Assembly (NCBI GenBank): GCA_024763365.1
Contig: JANTFO010000006.1
Location: 1-45,241 of the forward strand
Direction of reading: 5' to 3'
DNA from: Flavobacteriaceae bacterium
GTDB lineage: Bacteria; Bacteroidota; Bacteroidia; Flavobacteriales; Flavobacteriaceae
DNA: 45,241 nucleotides
A program made the translations under genes and the position numbers. The notes under the pieces are model-generated. The model saw nothing but the letters and a program-made list of their open reading frames with translations, ran no database searches and had not been told where the DNA came from. This document shows, piece by piece, positions 7,556-15,110 of this stretch; position 1 is the first letter of the stretch, and the number at the start of each line of letters is the position of its first letter.

Positions 7556-8809
7556 ATGGCATTAAACGTTTTTTCTGAAATAGCTACTTTAAAAAAAGTA
7601 GTTGTCCATAGGCCGGATGAAGGATTATCCAGAATATCACCCAAAAAAGCTGAGGAATTGCTTTTTGATGACATTATTCATTTGCCTTTAATGCAACATG
7701 AACATGAGATTTTTATTGATGTTTTGAAACTTTTTGTAGGTGAAAAAAATGTGATAGATACAGAAATAATGTTGGAAGAATCTTTAGATTATTCACAAAT
7801 AAACCGCGAAAAGCTCATTAATGATATCATTGTTTTTGAAGAACTTCCTTCCAGGGTAAAACCCATGATGATGGAGATGAACACTAAAAGATTAACCGAA
7901 TTACTCATCACCGGTTACTGCGAAAAGGAAGATGCATATCTTTTTGATGCCATCCCCAATTTTATTTTTACAAGGGACATTGCAGTAGTCATCAAGGACT
8001 ATATTTTGATTACCAAGGCAGATAAAGAAGCAAGGCACAGAGAAAATATTTTAGCTCGATACATCATCAATACCCATCCGATGTTTTTAGAGACGAGAAA
8101 ACAAAAGAAAATAATTGACTTGAACAATGTCGACTTATTTCCACCTTCAAGAAAAGGAAAACCAGTTTCCATGGAAGGTGGAGATGTGATGATGATACAC
8201 AATGACTATTTATTAATTGGGCATAGTGAAAGAACTTCTCAACATGCTATTAATTTATTGAAAGATTACCTTTTTGAAAGAGATATCATTGAAAATGTGG
8301 TAGAAATTGAAATACCCAATGAGCGTAATTATATGCATATAGATACGGTTTTCACTCAAATAAATGAGAATGATATGGTAGTATTCAAACCCATTATTTA
8401 CGATGGGGTAGGTTCTATGGTACGTGTATATCGAAAGTCCGGAGAAAAAAAGGATTATTTATCTGTAAAGGAATTGTTTTTACAGGAAATAAACCCTGAC
8501 ATGCAATTTATTTTTGGTGGAAAGGGCATGTATCCTTATCAAGAGCGAGAGCAATGGACAGACGCTTGTAATTTAGTGGCTGTTAAGCCGGGTGTAGCTT
8601 TGATTTATGATAGGAATCCAAAAACCGAAGAAGCCCTACAAGAAGCAGGATATAAAATTTTACCAGCAGCAGTACTTCTTGAAAAAGCCAAAGAAAAATC
8701 ATTTGACATTCAAAAAATCGAAAAAACTATTATCACTTTACCTTCGACAGAACTTTCCAGGGGTAGAGGAGGCTCACATTGTATGACTTGTCCGTTGGTA
8801 AGAGTTTAA
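7556..8809 (+). CDS. arcA: Arginine deiminase family protein
   Basis: The protein has 417 residues, the usual length for arginine deiminase, which hydrolyses arginine to citrulline and ammonia. Guanidino-group motifs are all present: FTRD at 138-141, EGGD at 207-210, His261-x-Asp263 in MHIDTVFT, and the nucleophile Cys409 in GGSHCMTCPL close to the C-terminus. No carbamate kinase or ornithine carbamoyltransferase gene is nearby, so a complete ADI fermentation operon is not encoded here. It may serve nitrogen scavenging or citrulline formation. The symbol refers to the family; a related amidinohydrolase specificity cannot be ruled out. It ends inside a 22-bp perfect hairpin shared with the convergent dgt-like gene. 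Confidence 0.82.
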   Translation: MALNVFSEIATLKKVVVHRPDEGLSRISPKKAEELLFDDIIHLPLMQHEHEIFIDVLKLFVGEKNVIDTEIMLEESLDYSQINREKLINDIIVFEELPSRVKPMMMEMNTKRLTELLITGYCEKEDAYLFDAIPNFIFTRDIAVVIKDYILITKADKEARHRENILARYIINTHPMFLETRKQKKIIDLNNVDLFPPSRKGKPVSMEGGDVMMIHNDYLLIGHSERTSQHAINLLKDYLFERDIIENVVEIEIPNERNYMHIDTVFTQINENDMVVFKPIIYDGVGSMVRVYRKSGEKKDYLSVKELFLQEINPDMQFIFGGKGMYPYQEREQWTDACNLVAVKPGVALIYDRNPKTEEALQEAGYKILPAAVLLEKAKEKSFDIQKIEKTIITLPSTELSRGRGGSHCMTCPLVRV

Positions 8810-8855
8810 AAAACAACTCATCAGATGACTCAAAGTCATCTGATGAGTTGTTTTT
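8809..8855. terminator. Bidirectional terminator / dispersed palindrome between convergent genes
   Basis: A perfect 22-bp stem (8809-8830 with 8834-8855) with a CAA loop fills exactly the space between the stop codons of the genes at 7556 and 8854. T-rich tracts flank it on both strands, so it should terminate both transcripts. Its core GATGACTCAAAGTCATC recurs at 41526-41542. Confidence 0.85.
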
Positions 8856-10179
8856 ATTTCAATTTGTCATAAATACTCAAGGCCTGGCGATCGGACATAC
8901 CGGCAATATAAGAGCAAATGTTTAGAGTTCTGTTATAAAGACTTTTATCATTAGTTTTCACCTCTTCCGGTACCATATTTAAAATCAAACGGTCGTAAGC
9001 AGTATCTTTTCCCTCATAAGAATTGTTAATAGCTGTCAGATATACATCCAGTAGTTTATGGATAATGTGATAGCCCTGAATTTCTTTTTCTATCACCTCT
9101 GAACTTCGGTACATTTTTTCTATACTGATGGCGATAATATCTTCTAATTGCGCTTTATATTTACTTTTTTCCAGTAAAGCGAAAGGGTAAGCTCCTTTAA
9201 GAATAGCTTCCTCATTTGCTAAAAAAGTTGAAACTGTCTCATTGATTAAAGATTGGATAGCCAAAGCACGAAGATAGCCTAAACGATCTTTTTGTGATTT
9301 GAGTTGGTTGTATTTTTCCGTTTTTAGATTTTCCCGTACTAAATTTAATAAATATTCCAAAGCCTTTTCTTCTGGAATAAGCCCCATATTAATTCCATCC
9401 TCAAAATCTATGATGGAATAGCATATATCATCAGCAGCTTCTACTAAAAAAGCCAAAGGATGACGATAGTATACATCTGGATGATTCTCCACTTTTCGTA
9501 GGTCCAAATTTTTAGCTACATCTTTAAAAACTTCGAGGTCATTTTGAAAAACGCCATACTTTTTAAAAGCTTTATTCTGTTGCTTCACTTTTGGTAAAGA
9601 AGGCTTAGGATATTTGATAAAAGCACCCAGGGTAGCATAAGAAAGTCGTAAGCCTCCGTTAACTCCTTCACGATTTAGAGTTAATAATCTAAATCCATTC
9701 GCATTTCCCTCAAAATTTGTCAAATCTTGCCATTCAGCTGGCTTCATCATTTTTTGATACTGCTGTCCGTTTCCTGTTTCAAAATACTCACTGATGGCTT
9801 TTTCACCGCTATGTCCAAAGGGTGGATTACCTATATCATGTGCCAATGCTGCCGCTGCCACAATAGCCCCAAAATCGTTAAACTTGTAACCGTCTTTTTG
9901 CAAGTCGGGGTGTTTCTCCAAAATAGATTGTCCGGCGATTCTACCCAAAGAGCGGCCGACAACACTTACTTCGAGGCTGTGAGTTAATCGGGTGTGTACA
10001 AAATCCTTGTTAGAAAAAGGTACTACCTGCGTTTTGTTTTGTAATGAGCGGAAGTAGTCTGAAAATATAATGCGGTCATAATCTACCTCAAAGCCAAGCC
10101 TTGTTTCATCTTGCAGCATACGGTAGCGCGTGGTTCTATCCCCATATCTCTTTAAAGAAAGTAATTGTTGCCAGTTCAT
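8854..10179 (-). CDS. dgt: Deoxyguanosinetriphosphate triphosphohydrolase-like HD protein
   Basis: This 441-residue HD-superfamily enzyme hydrolyses dNTPs to deoxynucleosides and triphosphate. N-terminal signature: RYGDRTTRY and FRSLQNKTQV. Metal-binding and catalytic residues are visible in order: His67 (TRLTHSLEV), His114-Asp115 (AHDIGNPP), FGHSGE (121-126), and the late Asp in EAADDICYSIID near residue 250. The sequence belongs to the dNTPase subgroup that keeps the dgt name by homology; true specificity may be any dNTP. It is cytosolic. The gene is convergent with arcA, sharing the terminator hairpin, and divergent from the threonine dehydrogenase gene. Confidence 0.9.
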   Translation of the reverse strand: MNWQQLLSLKRYGDRTTRYRMLQDETRLGFEVDYDRIIFSDYFRSLQNKTQVVPFSNKDFVHTRLTHSLEVSVVGRSLGRIAGQSILEKHPDLQKDGYKFNDFGAIVAAAALAHDIGNPPFGHSGEKAISEYFETGNGQQYQKMMKPAEWQDLTNFEGNANGFRLLTLNREGVNGGLRLSYATLGAFIKYPKPSLPKVKQQNKAFKKYGVFQNDLEVFKDVAKNLDLRKVENHPDVYYRHPLAFLVEAADDICYSIIDFEDGINMGLIPEEKALEYLLNLVRENLKTEKYNQLKSQKDRLGYLRALAIQSLINETVSTFLANEEAILKGAYPFALLEKSKYKAQLEDIIAISIEKMYRSSEVIEKEIQGYHIIHKLLDVYLTAINNSYEGKDTAYDRLILNMVPEEVKTNDKSLYNRTLNICSYIAGMSDRQALSIYDKLK

Positions 10180-10265
10180 TTTTCAAAGTATAAGTCACAA
10201 AAATAAGTAATATTCAATGAATAGATTTCTATATTTTTCAGTAAAAAAATAATTATAACAGCCTT

Positions 10266-10281
10266 TAAATTTGTAAATTTG
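10266..10281 (+). promoter_or_regulatory. Tandem TAnnTTTG -7 elements for the threonine dehydrogenase gene
   Basis: TAAATTTG occurs twice back to back (10266-10273 and 10274-10281), each matching the Bacteroidota -7 consensus. The start codon is 19 bases beyond the second. No convincing TTG -33 element is seen at 17-23 bases upstream. Confidence 0.5.
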
Positions 10282-10299
10282 TTTACTAAAATTTAAGAT

Positions 10300-11232
10300 A
10301 TGCAAGAAAAGATTTTAGTCATTGGCGCTTGTGGTCAAATAGGTTCGGAACTTACCGTGAAATTGCGTAAAAAATATGGTGCTGACAACGTAATTGCTTC
10401 TGATATACGTGAGGGAAACCCAGAATTAATGAAGGGTGGCCCTTTTGAGTTTTTAGACGCTACTGATAAAGCAGAAATTTTGGTGGTTTTACATAAATAT
10501 AAAATTACGACAGTCTATCTTATGGCGGCCATGCTATCGGGTACTGCGGAAAAACAACCTAAGAAAGCATGGGATATCAACATGAATGCCTTATTATATG
10601 TGTTAGATTTTGCCGAAAAAGGTATTATCAGCAAGATATTTTGGCCTAGTTCCATTGCTGTATTTGGTGAAAGTACGCCACGCATAGACACACCTCAAAA
10701 AACCATATTAGAACCTGCCACAGTTTATGGTATAAGTAAATTGGCCGGAGAGCGTTGGTGTAATTATTATCACGATAAATTTGATGTGGATGTAAGGACT
10801 TTGCGTTATCCGGGTATTATAAGTTGGAAGACTATGCCTGGTGGAGGTACTACCGATTATGCGGTGGAAATTTTCCATGAAGCGATTAAAAAAGGTAGTT
10901 ATACCTGTTTCTTGAAAGAGGATACCATGTTGCCTATGATGTATATGGAAGATGCTTTAAAAGCCACTTTGGATTTAATGCATGGCCCAACCTTTAAAAC
11001 TTACGTAGCCTATAATGTTGCTGCGGTAAGTTTTGATCCTAAGAAATTGACTACTGCTATTCAAAAACGAATACCTGATTTCAAAATAGAATACAAACCT
11101 GATTTTAGACAAAACATTGCTGACACTTGGCCCCAAACTATTGATGATTCACTAGCTCGTGAGGAGTGGAAGTGGCAACATGTTTATGATACAGATGCCA
11201 TTGTTAAAGATATGTTGAAAAATTTGAGTTAG
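10300..11232 (+). CDS. tdh: SDR-type L-threonine 3-dehydrogenase
   Basis: This 310-residue extended short-chain dehydrogenase/epimerase-fold protein has the NAD-binding loop GACGQIG (9-15), the SSIAVFG segment (117-123) and the catalytic pair Tyr143 and Lys147 (YGISK). The substrate-region sequence PGIISWKTMPGGGTTDYAVE is the hallmark of epimerase-like threonine dehydrogenases, which oxidise L-threonine to 2-amino-3-ketobutyrate. That product is normally cleaved to glycine and acetyl-CoA by KBL. No certain KBL is in this window (the truncated synthase at position 1 is a related but probably different enzyme). Cytosolic. The stop overlaps the convergent small gene by four bases. Confidence 0.88.
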   Translation: MQEKILVIGACGQIGSELTVKLRKKYGADNVIASDIREGNPELMKGGPFEFLDATDKAEILVVLHKYKITTVYLMAAMLSGTAEKQPKKAWDINMNALLYVLDFAEKGIISKIFWPSSIAVFGESTPRIDTPQKTILEPATVYGISKLAGERWCNYYHDKFDVDVRTLRYPGIISWKTMPGGGTTDYAVEIFHEAIKKGSYTCFLKEDTMLPMMYMEDALKATLDLMHGPTFKTYVAYNVAAVSFDPKKLTTAIQKRIPDFKIEYKPDFRQNIADTWPQTIDDSLAREEWKWQHVYDTDAIVKDMLKNLS

Positions 11233-11414
11233 TCTTTACGGTTTTTAAAAAACTTAAACAACATATAAGCCAAACCTATTAAAAGGATCATTGGCAATAA
11301 TGTGCCGATAAAAACGCCTATTTCATAAGCTTTGTCAGGAGCATTTTCAATTTTGTCTTTGATAAAATCCGGGTCTTGCTGTAAGACGATATTTAATAAG
11401 TATAATAACTTCAT
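11229..11414 (-). CDS. Small single-helix membrane protein, translationally coupled to the crotonase
   Basis: This is a 61-residue protein. A mixed-charge N-terminal half is followed by one strong transmembrane segment (GVFIGTLLPMILLIGLAYML, ~33-52) and a basic end KFFKNRKD, so the C-terminus should face the cytoplasm. The start codon overlaps the stop of the crotonase gene in an ATGA tetranucleotide, which favours a real, coupled gene over a chance frame. I recognise no family. Its 3' end overlaps tdh by four bases on the other strand. Confidence 0.65.
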   Translation of the reverse strand: MKLLYLLNIVLQQDPDFIKDKIENAPDKAYEIGVFIGTLLPMILLIGLAYMLFKFFKNRKD

Positions 11415-12166
11415 TTTCTAAATTTTTCTAAGGCTTTTTTAGTGATTTCAGAAAGGACTAAATTTCCACAGATATGTGCTCTTTGAGGTAATAGTTCATC
11501 CCAATCTTCTGTTCCTTCCCAAAGGACTTTTTTTAAGTTTTGTACAGCAACTGGAGCATAAGAAGCTAATTGTTCAGATAGTATTTCTATTTCTCTGTCT
11601 AAATCCTTTAGGTTGTCAAATACGCGCGCATACAAGCCTTTTTCTTTGGCCCAGTATGCGTTTTGCCACATGGCTGGATTTAAAGCCAGTTCACTAGTAG
11701 CAGCCATACCAATTTTACGACGTATGGCCGGTTCCACCACAAAAGGCCCTATCCCAATACTGATTTCGGATAGTTTAACAGAAGCCTTTTCGGTAGCCAT
11801 GGCATAATCACAAGCAGCAATAATACCTACACCGCCTCCTACAGCTTTACCTTGAATTCTACCAATAATTGGCTTTTTGCAATGTCGCATCGCATTGACG
11901 ACATTTCCAAAACCTGAAAAGAAAGCCACCCCATCTTTCGGATTGTCAATGGCGAGTAATTCTTCTAAGGATGCACCGGCACAAAAGGTTTTTTCTTTTT
12001 CACTTTTAAGGATGATCACTTTTACCTTATCATCATCACTCATTTTCTCAAAAGCATCGACCATTCGCGACAATAAATTACTTGGTAATGAATTACTGGC
12101 AGGATGATAAAATTCGATCGTTCCTATGCCATTAGTGGTGTGTGTATAGAGGCTGCCTTGTTCCAT
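11411..12166 (-). CDS. Enoyl-CoA hydratase/isomerase (crotonase) family protein
   Basis: The 251-residue protein has the crotonase fold. The first oxyanion-hole segment is KTFCAGASLEELL (~59-71) and the second is GKAVGGGVGIIAACDYAMA (~106-124). SEISIGIGPFVVEPAI covers the region that carries catalytic acids in canonical enoyl-CoA hydratases. One of the two usual Glu positions (CDYAMATEKASVKLSE) is replaced, so hydratase activity is uncertain and isomerase, methylglutaconyl-CoA hydratase or another CoA reaction is possible. Cytosolic. It is followed by the coupled small membrane gene and preceded, five bases upstream, by the secreted hypothetical at 12172, so the three may form an operon. Confidence 0.8.
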   Translation of the reverse strand: MEQGSLYTHTTNGIGTIEFYHPASNSLPSNLLSRMVDAFEKMSDDDKVKVIILKSEKEKTFCAGASLEELLAIDNPKDGVAFFSGFGNVVNAMRHCKKPIIGRIQGKAVGGGVGIIAACDYAMATEKASVKLSEISIGIGPFVVEPAIRRKIGMAATSELALNPAMWQNAYWAKEKGLYARVFDNLKDLDREIEILSEQLASYAPVAVQNLKKVLWEGTEDWDELLPQRAHICGNLVLSEITKKALEKFRK

Positions 12167-12171
12167 TGTTT

Positions 12172-12723
12172 TTAAAATTGTAAAGAATATGTCAAAAAAG
12201 GATAAATTCTATTTTTTTCTAAATTACTTTGTATTCGACCTGCTTTAATACTGTATTTATATCTAATTTTTTCTTGCTTTTTCTTCAATATATACTCTCC
12301 ATGAATAATATCATATAAATAGGTAGCGCTAGCAAGTGCTAGAGCACTGTAAAAAACATTTTGATATACTTTTTTATCCTGAATTTCTACATTTGAAAAA
12401 TTAATTTTTCCGTAAGTAGCATTCATATCAAATAATACAGTTCCCATAGACAAAAATGCTACAGATCTAACTCCTAATAACCAGTATGCTTTTTTGTTCT
12501 CCTGTGCTTTAAAATGCATAAAACCCGGCACAATAGATGCATACATCATGTCTTTCATTCGTACATTTTGAGAGAGTAGTTCAAATTCTTCATATGTCAT
12601 ATCAGGAGCTATATTAGGTAAGCTATAATTATCATTTTTACCTTTTGAATATAGGTCCACATCTTGAGCCATAAAATAAATGGCATGTAAAAGAGTAAGA
12701 ATCAAAAAAGTATATTTCACCAC
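12172..12723 (-). CDS. Secreted or membrane-attached hypothetical protein (DUF5683-like pattern)
   Basis: The 183-residue protein has an N-terminal signal sequence (FLILTLLHAIYFMAQ, cleavage near residue 20). The start is GTG, either at 12723 or at the next codon 12720. The middle holds YASIVPGFMHFKAQENKKAYW followed by two hydrophobic segments (~82-97 and ~126-140). Small Bacteroidota envelope proteins with an xxxPGxxQ-type loop, such as DUF5683, share this arrangement, but the match is only suggestive. Five bases separate it from the crotonase gene downstream. Confidence 0.6.
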   Translation of the reverse strand: MVKYTFLILTLLHAIYFMAQDVDLYSKGKNDNYSLPNIAPDMTYEEFELLSQNVRMKDMMYASIVPGFMHFKAQENKKAYWLLGVRSVAFLSMGTVLFDMNATYGKINFSNVEIQDKKVYQNVFYSALALASATYLYDIIHGEYILKKKQEKIRYKYSIKAGRIQSNLEKNRIYPFLTYSLQF

Positions 12724-12769
12724 AGAATTAAAAATTAAATTTCAAAAGAGCTAAAATACGATTTCTTAA

Positions 12770-14092
12770 TCAATTAAAAATGGGGAGTCTCTTAAATTTA
12801 AACAACAAAATTCCGGCTCTGATACTCATCCACACTATGAATGCGATCCAAACAGCATAGAGTTTCCACCCAAAATAATCGCCTATTAATAAGCAAGGAA
12901 TAAAACCAATAAATGTGGCAATAAGTAACATGTTTCGCAAAAACTTCATAAACCCCATACCTTTAAAAATTCCATCAAAAATAAACGCCACTCCATTGAT
13001 GGGTTGCATGATTAACACAAACCAAAAAATACTGTAAAAGGTATTTAACACCGCTGAGTCATTGCTAAAAATTTGACCGATTGGTTTATATAGTATTAAA
13101 GAAACAAACGCTAAAAGTGTTCCTAATGCGATTCCGTAATAGGTGAGTTTTTTGCCGAGAAGTAAAAGACTTTTAAAATCTTTGGCACCGTAGAGTTTAC
13201 CTCCTAAAATGTTTCCTGCATTGGAATAACCATCAATAAAAAAAGCAAAAAAGAACCAAATATTAATTGCAATTGTATAGGCAGCGATGCTGTCATTACC
13301 ATATTTTGTGGCATAAGCACTTCCGAAGTACAAAGCTATATTCAGCGCAATAGTTCTGATAAATAAATGAAAAACCATATGGATCAAATTTTTCATTTCG
13401 GGGTGAAAAGGAAAGTTTATTCTTAACCGGATTTCGGTTTTTTTATACAAGTAATAAATAGCGAGTATACTCATAAATATTTGGGCAATTACACTAGCAT
13501 AGGCAGCCCCTTTTAGCCCCAAAGGGAATATCATACCGGGTATTCCAAAAATCAAGAAGTAATCTAATACAATGTTCAAAAATGCACCAGAAGTGGCGAT
13601 AATCATAGGGTAGACAGTATTTTGTAAACCGGTAAATGTGCCAAAAACGGCAAATGTTAACATCGTAAAAGGTAAGCCGAATATTCGAATATGAAAGTAT
13701 TGAACACTGAGTTCTAAAAGTAGTGTATCTGCATTATAGAGCTTAAAAATTTGAGTAGCCAAAGGGTATGTTACGAGTATTATTATAATAGAAAGCATCA
13801 CTACACTAAAAATGGCTTGTGCCGGTAGGTTTTTAATTTTGTCAATGGCTTTAGCACCGTAATATTGAGAAACAATTGTTGAGATAGCGCTACGAGTTTG
13901 CCCTAAGACCCAAACCAGCATAGACAAAAACACACCTACCAAGCCGGCAGCGGCGAGTGATTCCTTTGCATGTACCGGCAAGTGCCCTACAAAGGCAGTA
14001 TCGGCAATAGAAAGTAAAGGTTCTGCAATCCCTGCAATGATTGCCGGAATAGCCAATCGGTTAATTACTTTGTAAGAAATACTATTATTCAA
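12770..14092 (-). CDS. MATE family efflux transporter (DinF-like)
   Basis: This is a 440-residue inner-membrane protein of about twelve hydrophobic helices in two pseudo-repeats. The N-terminal GIAEPLLSIADTAFVGHLP and the segment ISTIVSQYYGAKA are typical of the DinF-like branch of MATE drug/sodium antiporters. The start is a TTG codon at 14090-14092: an in-frame stop lies five codons upstream and no ATG precedes the first helix. The substrate is unknown. It is a single gene, and the tRNA-Ala region lies upstream of it. Confidence 0.88.
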   Translation of the reverse strand: MNNSISYKVINRLAIPAIIAGIAEPLLSIADTAFVGHLPVHAKESLAAAGLVGVFLSMLVWVLGQTRSAISTIVSQYYGAKAIDKIKNLPAQAIFSVVMLSIIIILVTYPLATQIFKLYNADTLLLELSVQYFHIRIFGLPFTMLTFAVFGTFTGLQNTVYPMIIATSGAFLNIVLDYFLIFGIPGMIFPLGLKGAAYASVIAQIFMSILAIYYLYKKTEIRLRINFPFHPEMKNLIHMVFHLFIRTIALNIALYFGSAYATKYGNDSIAAYTIAINIWFFFAFFIDGYSNAGNILGGKLYGAKDFKSLLLLGKKLTYYGIALGTLLAFVSLILYKPIGQIFSNDSAVLNTFYSIFWFVLIMQPINGVAFIFDGIFKGMGFMKFLRNMLLIATFIGFIPCLLIGDYFGWKLYAVWIAFIVWMSIRAGILLFKFKRLPIFN

Positions 14093-14228
14093 GCCTTTGT
14101 ATTATATTTGCACTCTCCAATTAAGTTCTTAAATAGACGACAAATTTAACAAATCAATAGTCAGTGTTTGGAATTTGTTATTTGGAATTTATTTCAACAC
14201 AACTTTGCTAAAGCTTCGTTGTGTAAAA

Positions 14229-14274
14229 GGGGCATTAGCTTCCGCCTAAGGCGGACAGGCAACTTCGCTAATGC
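14229..14274. repeat. Nested hairpin carrying a 12-nt copy of the tRNA-Ala 5' end
   Basis: GGGGCATTAGCT at 14229-14240 is identical to the first 12 bases of the tRNA gene that starts 77 bases downstream. GCATTAGC (14232-14239) pairs with GCTAATGC (14267-14274), and inside it TCCGCC (14241-14246) pairs with GGCGGA (14250-14255) around TAA. The 9-mer GGCGGACAG at 14250-14258 recurs at 14561-14569, just before the GIY-YIG gene. The stretch 14093-14305 holds no gene. Confidence 0.6.
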
Positions 14275-14305
14275 TTGTATATTTAAAGAAGTTGTCATAA
14301 TAAGC

Positions 14306-14379
14306 GGGGCATTAGCTCAGTTGGCTAGAGCGCTACGCTGGCAGCGTAGAGGCCATCGGTTCGAATCCGATATGCTCCA
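14306..14379 (+). tRNA. tRNA-Ala (anticodon GGC)
   Basis: The full cloverleaf was folded by hand. Acceptor GGGGCAT pairs with ATGCTCC (one G-T), the D stem is GCTC/GAGC, and the anticodon stem CTACG/CGTAG has loop CTGGCAG, giving anticodon GGC at 14340-14342. The variable loop is short, the T stem is ATCGG/CCGAT with loop TTCGAAT, and the discriminator is A at 14379. The length is 74 nt. The following bases are CCT, so the terminal CCA is not encoded. Confidence 0.96.
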
Positions 14380-14385
14380 CCTTCG

Positions 14386-14434
14386 CTCGCCGAAGCTCCG
14401 AACATAGTGAGGAGCGAAGGCGAGCATTCTTTTT
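14386..14434 (+). terminator. Hairpin and T tract behind tRNA-Ala
   Basis: GCTCGCC (14386-14392) pairs with GGCGAGC (14419-14425), and inside it CTCC pairs with GGAG across a small internal loop. A T tract (to ~14435) follows, so it can end the tRNA transcript. The motif GGCGAGC is repeated at 14466-14472. The rest of the spacer up to 14593 shows only short repeat fragments and no reading frame. Confidence 0.6.
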
Positions 14435-14593
14435 TCCAACAAAGACTATGGTTTCAATTTTTTATGGCGAGCTTCGGTGGATACATCCACTTTTTAAGGA
14501 TATATTTATAAATTTGAAAAACATTGTAAGCTGTTTTTTGCTTTTTTTTAAATGAACTTCGGCGGACAGATTCAGTTATGAAAAATAAATACT

Positions 14594-14836
14594 ATGGAAC
14601 AATGGACAGTTTATGTGTTAAGATGTAATGATGGTTCTACATATACCGGTTGTACATCAAATTTAACAAAGAGATTAAAAAGACACGAAAAGGGCTATGT
14701 AAAGTATACAAAGAACAGGTTACCCGTAACAATAATTATAACGATCAATTTTACAGACAAATATAAAGCCTATCATTTTGAAAAGTATCTAAAAACAGGA
14801 TCCGGCAGAGCTTTTATGAATAAACGATTTTTATAA
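14594..14836 (+). CDS. Small GIY-YIG nuclease domain protein
   Basis: This is an 80-residue single-domain protein. The motif WTVYVLRCNDGSTYTGCTSN (4-23) is the GIY-YIG signature in its common VYV...YTG form. It is followed by the catalytic-type Arg in LTKRLKRHEKG and the later Glu of FEKYLKTGSGR. Related proteins of the UvrC/YhbQ-like group are small stand-alone nucleases with no settled role, and some GIY-YIG domains occur in homing endonucleases. Position matters here: it lies just downstream of tRNA-Ala inside a repeat-rich spacer and immediately before the orphan asnB tail. No partner gene is evident. Confidence 0.85.
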   Translation: MEQWTVYVLRCNDGSTYTGCTSNLTKRLKRHEKGYVKYTKNRLPVTIIITINFTDKYKAYHFEKYLKTGSGRAFMNKRFL

Positions 14837-14942
14837 AACTACAAGCAAAAGCATTGCATTTGCGGGTCTGGATTTTGAGGATCAACATCAGTTAATCCGA
14901 TAAAAAGTTCAACTTAATATTGATAAGTTTTTTCAAAATAAT

Positions 14943-15110
14943 TTACTCATAAGCATCCTCATGCACCATTTTAATGGCTCGGCCGCTGGGCTCGTTTTGG
15001 TTTTTAAAACTTTCATCCCATTCTAATGCACGAGGTGTAGAACAAGCTATGGAAGCTAGTGAAGGTACACATAGTGCGGCAGCATTGGACGGGAAATGTT
15101 TTTCAAAGAT
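14943..15110 (-). pseudogene. Orphan 3' tail of asnB (last 55-56 codons), left-hand direct repeat
   Basis: On the minus strand this stretch encodes the C-terminal end of asparagine synthetase, from FEKHFPSN to VHEDAYE and its stop. It matches the end of the intact asnB at 24812-24979 with a constant offset of 9869 bp. I count 14 differences in 168 bp (about 92 percent identity), of which only one changes an amino acid (Lys for Glu in FEKHF). Homology stops at 15110, where the glycerate kinase gene begins. The frame upstream is not asnB, so the tail has no start of its own and is a remnant. The 106 bp between GIY-YIG and this tail show no gene. Confidence 0.9.

Noticed and set aside
14168-14407. 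Open frame running through the tRNA-Ala gene
   Set aside because: The predicted peptide is a translation of the tRNA (ALAQLARALRWQ...) and flanking hairpins; a well-formed tRNA explains the sequence.
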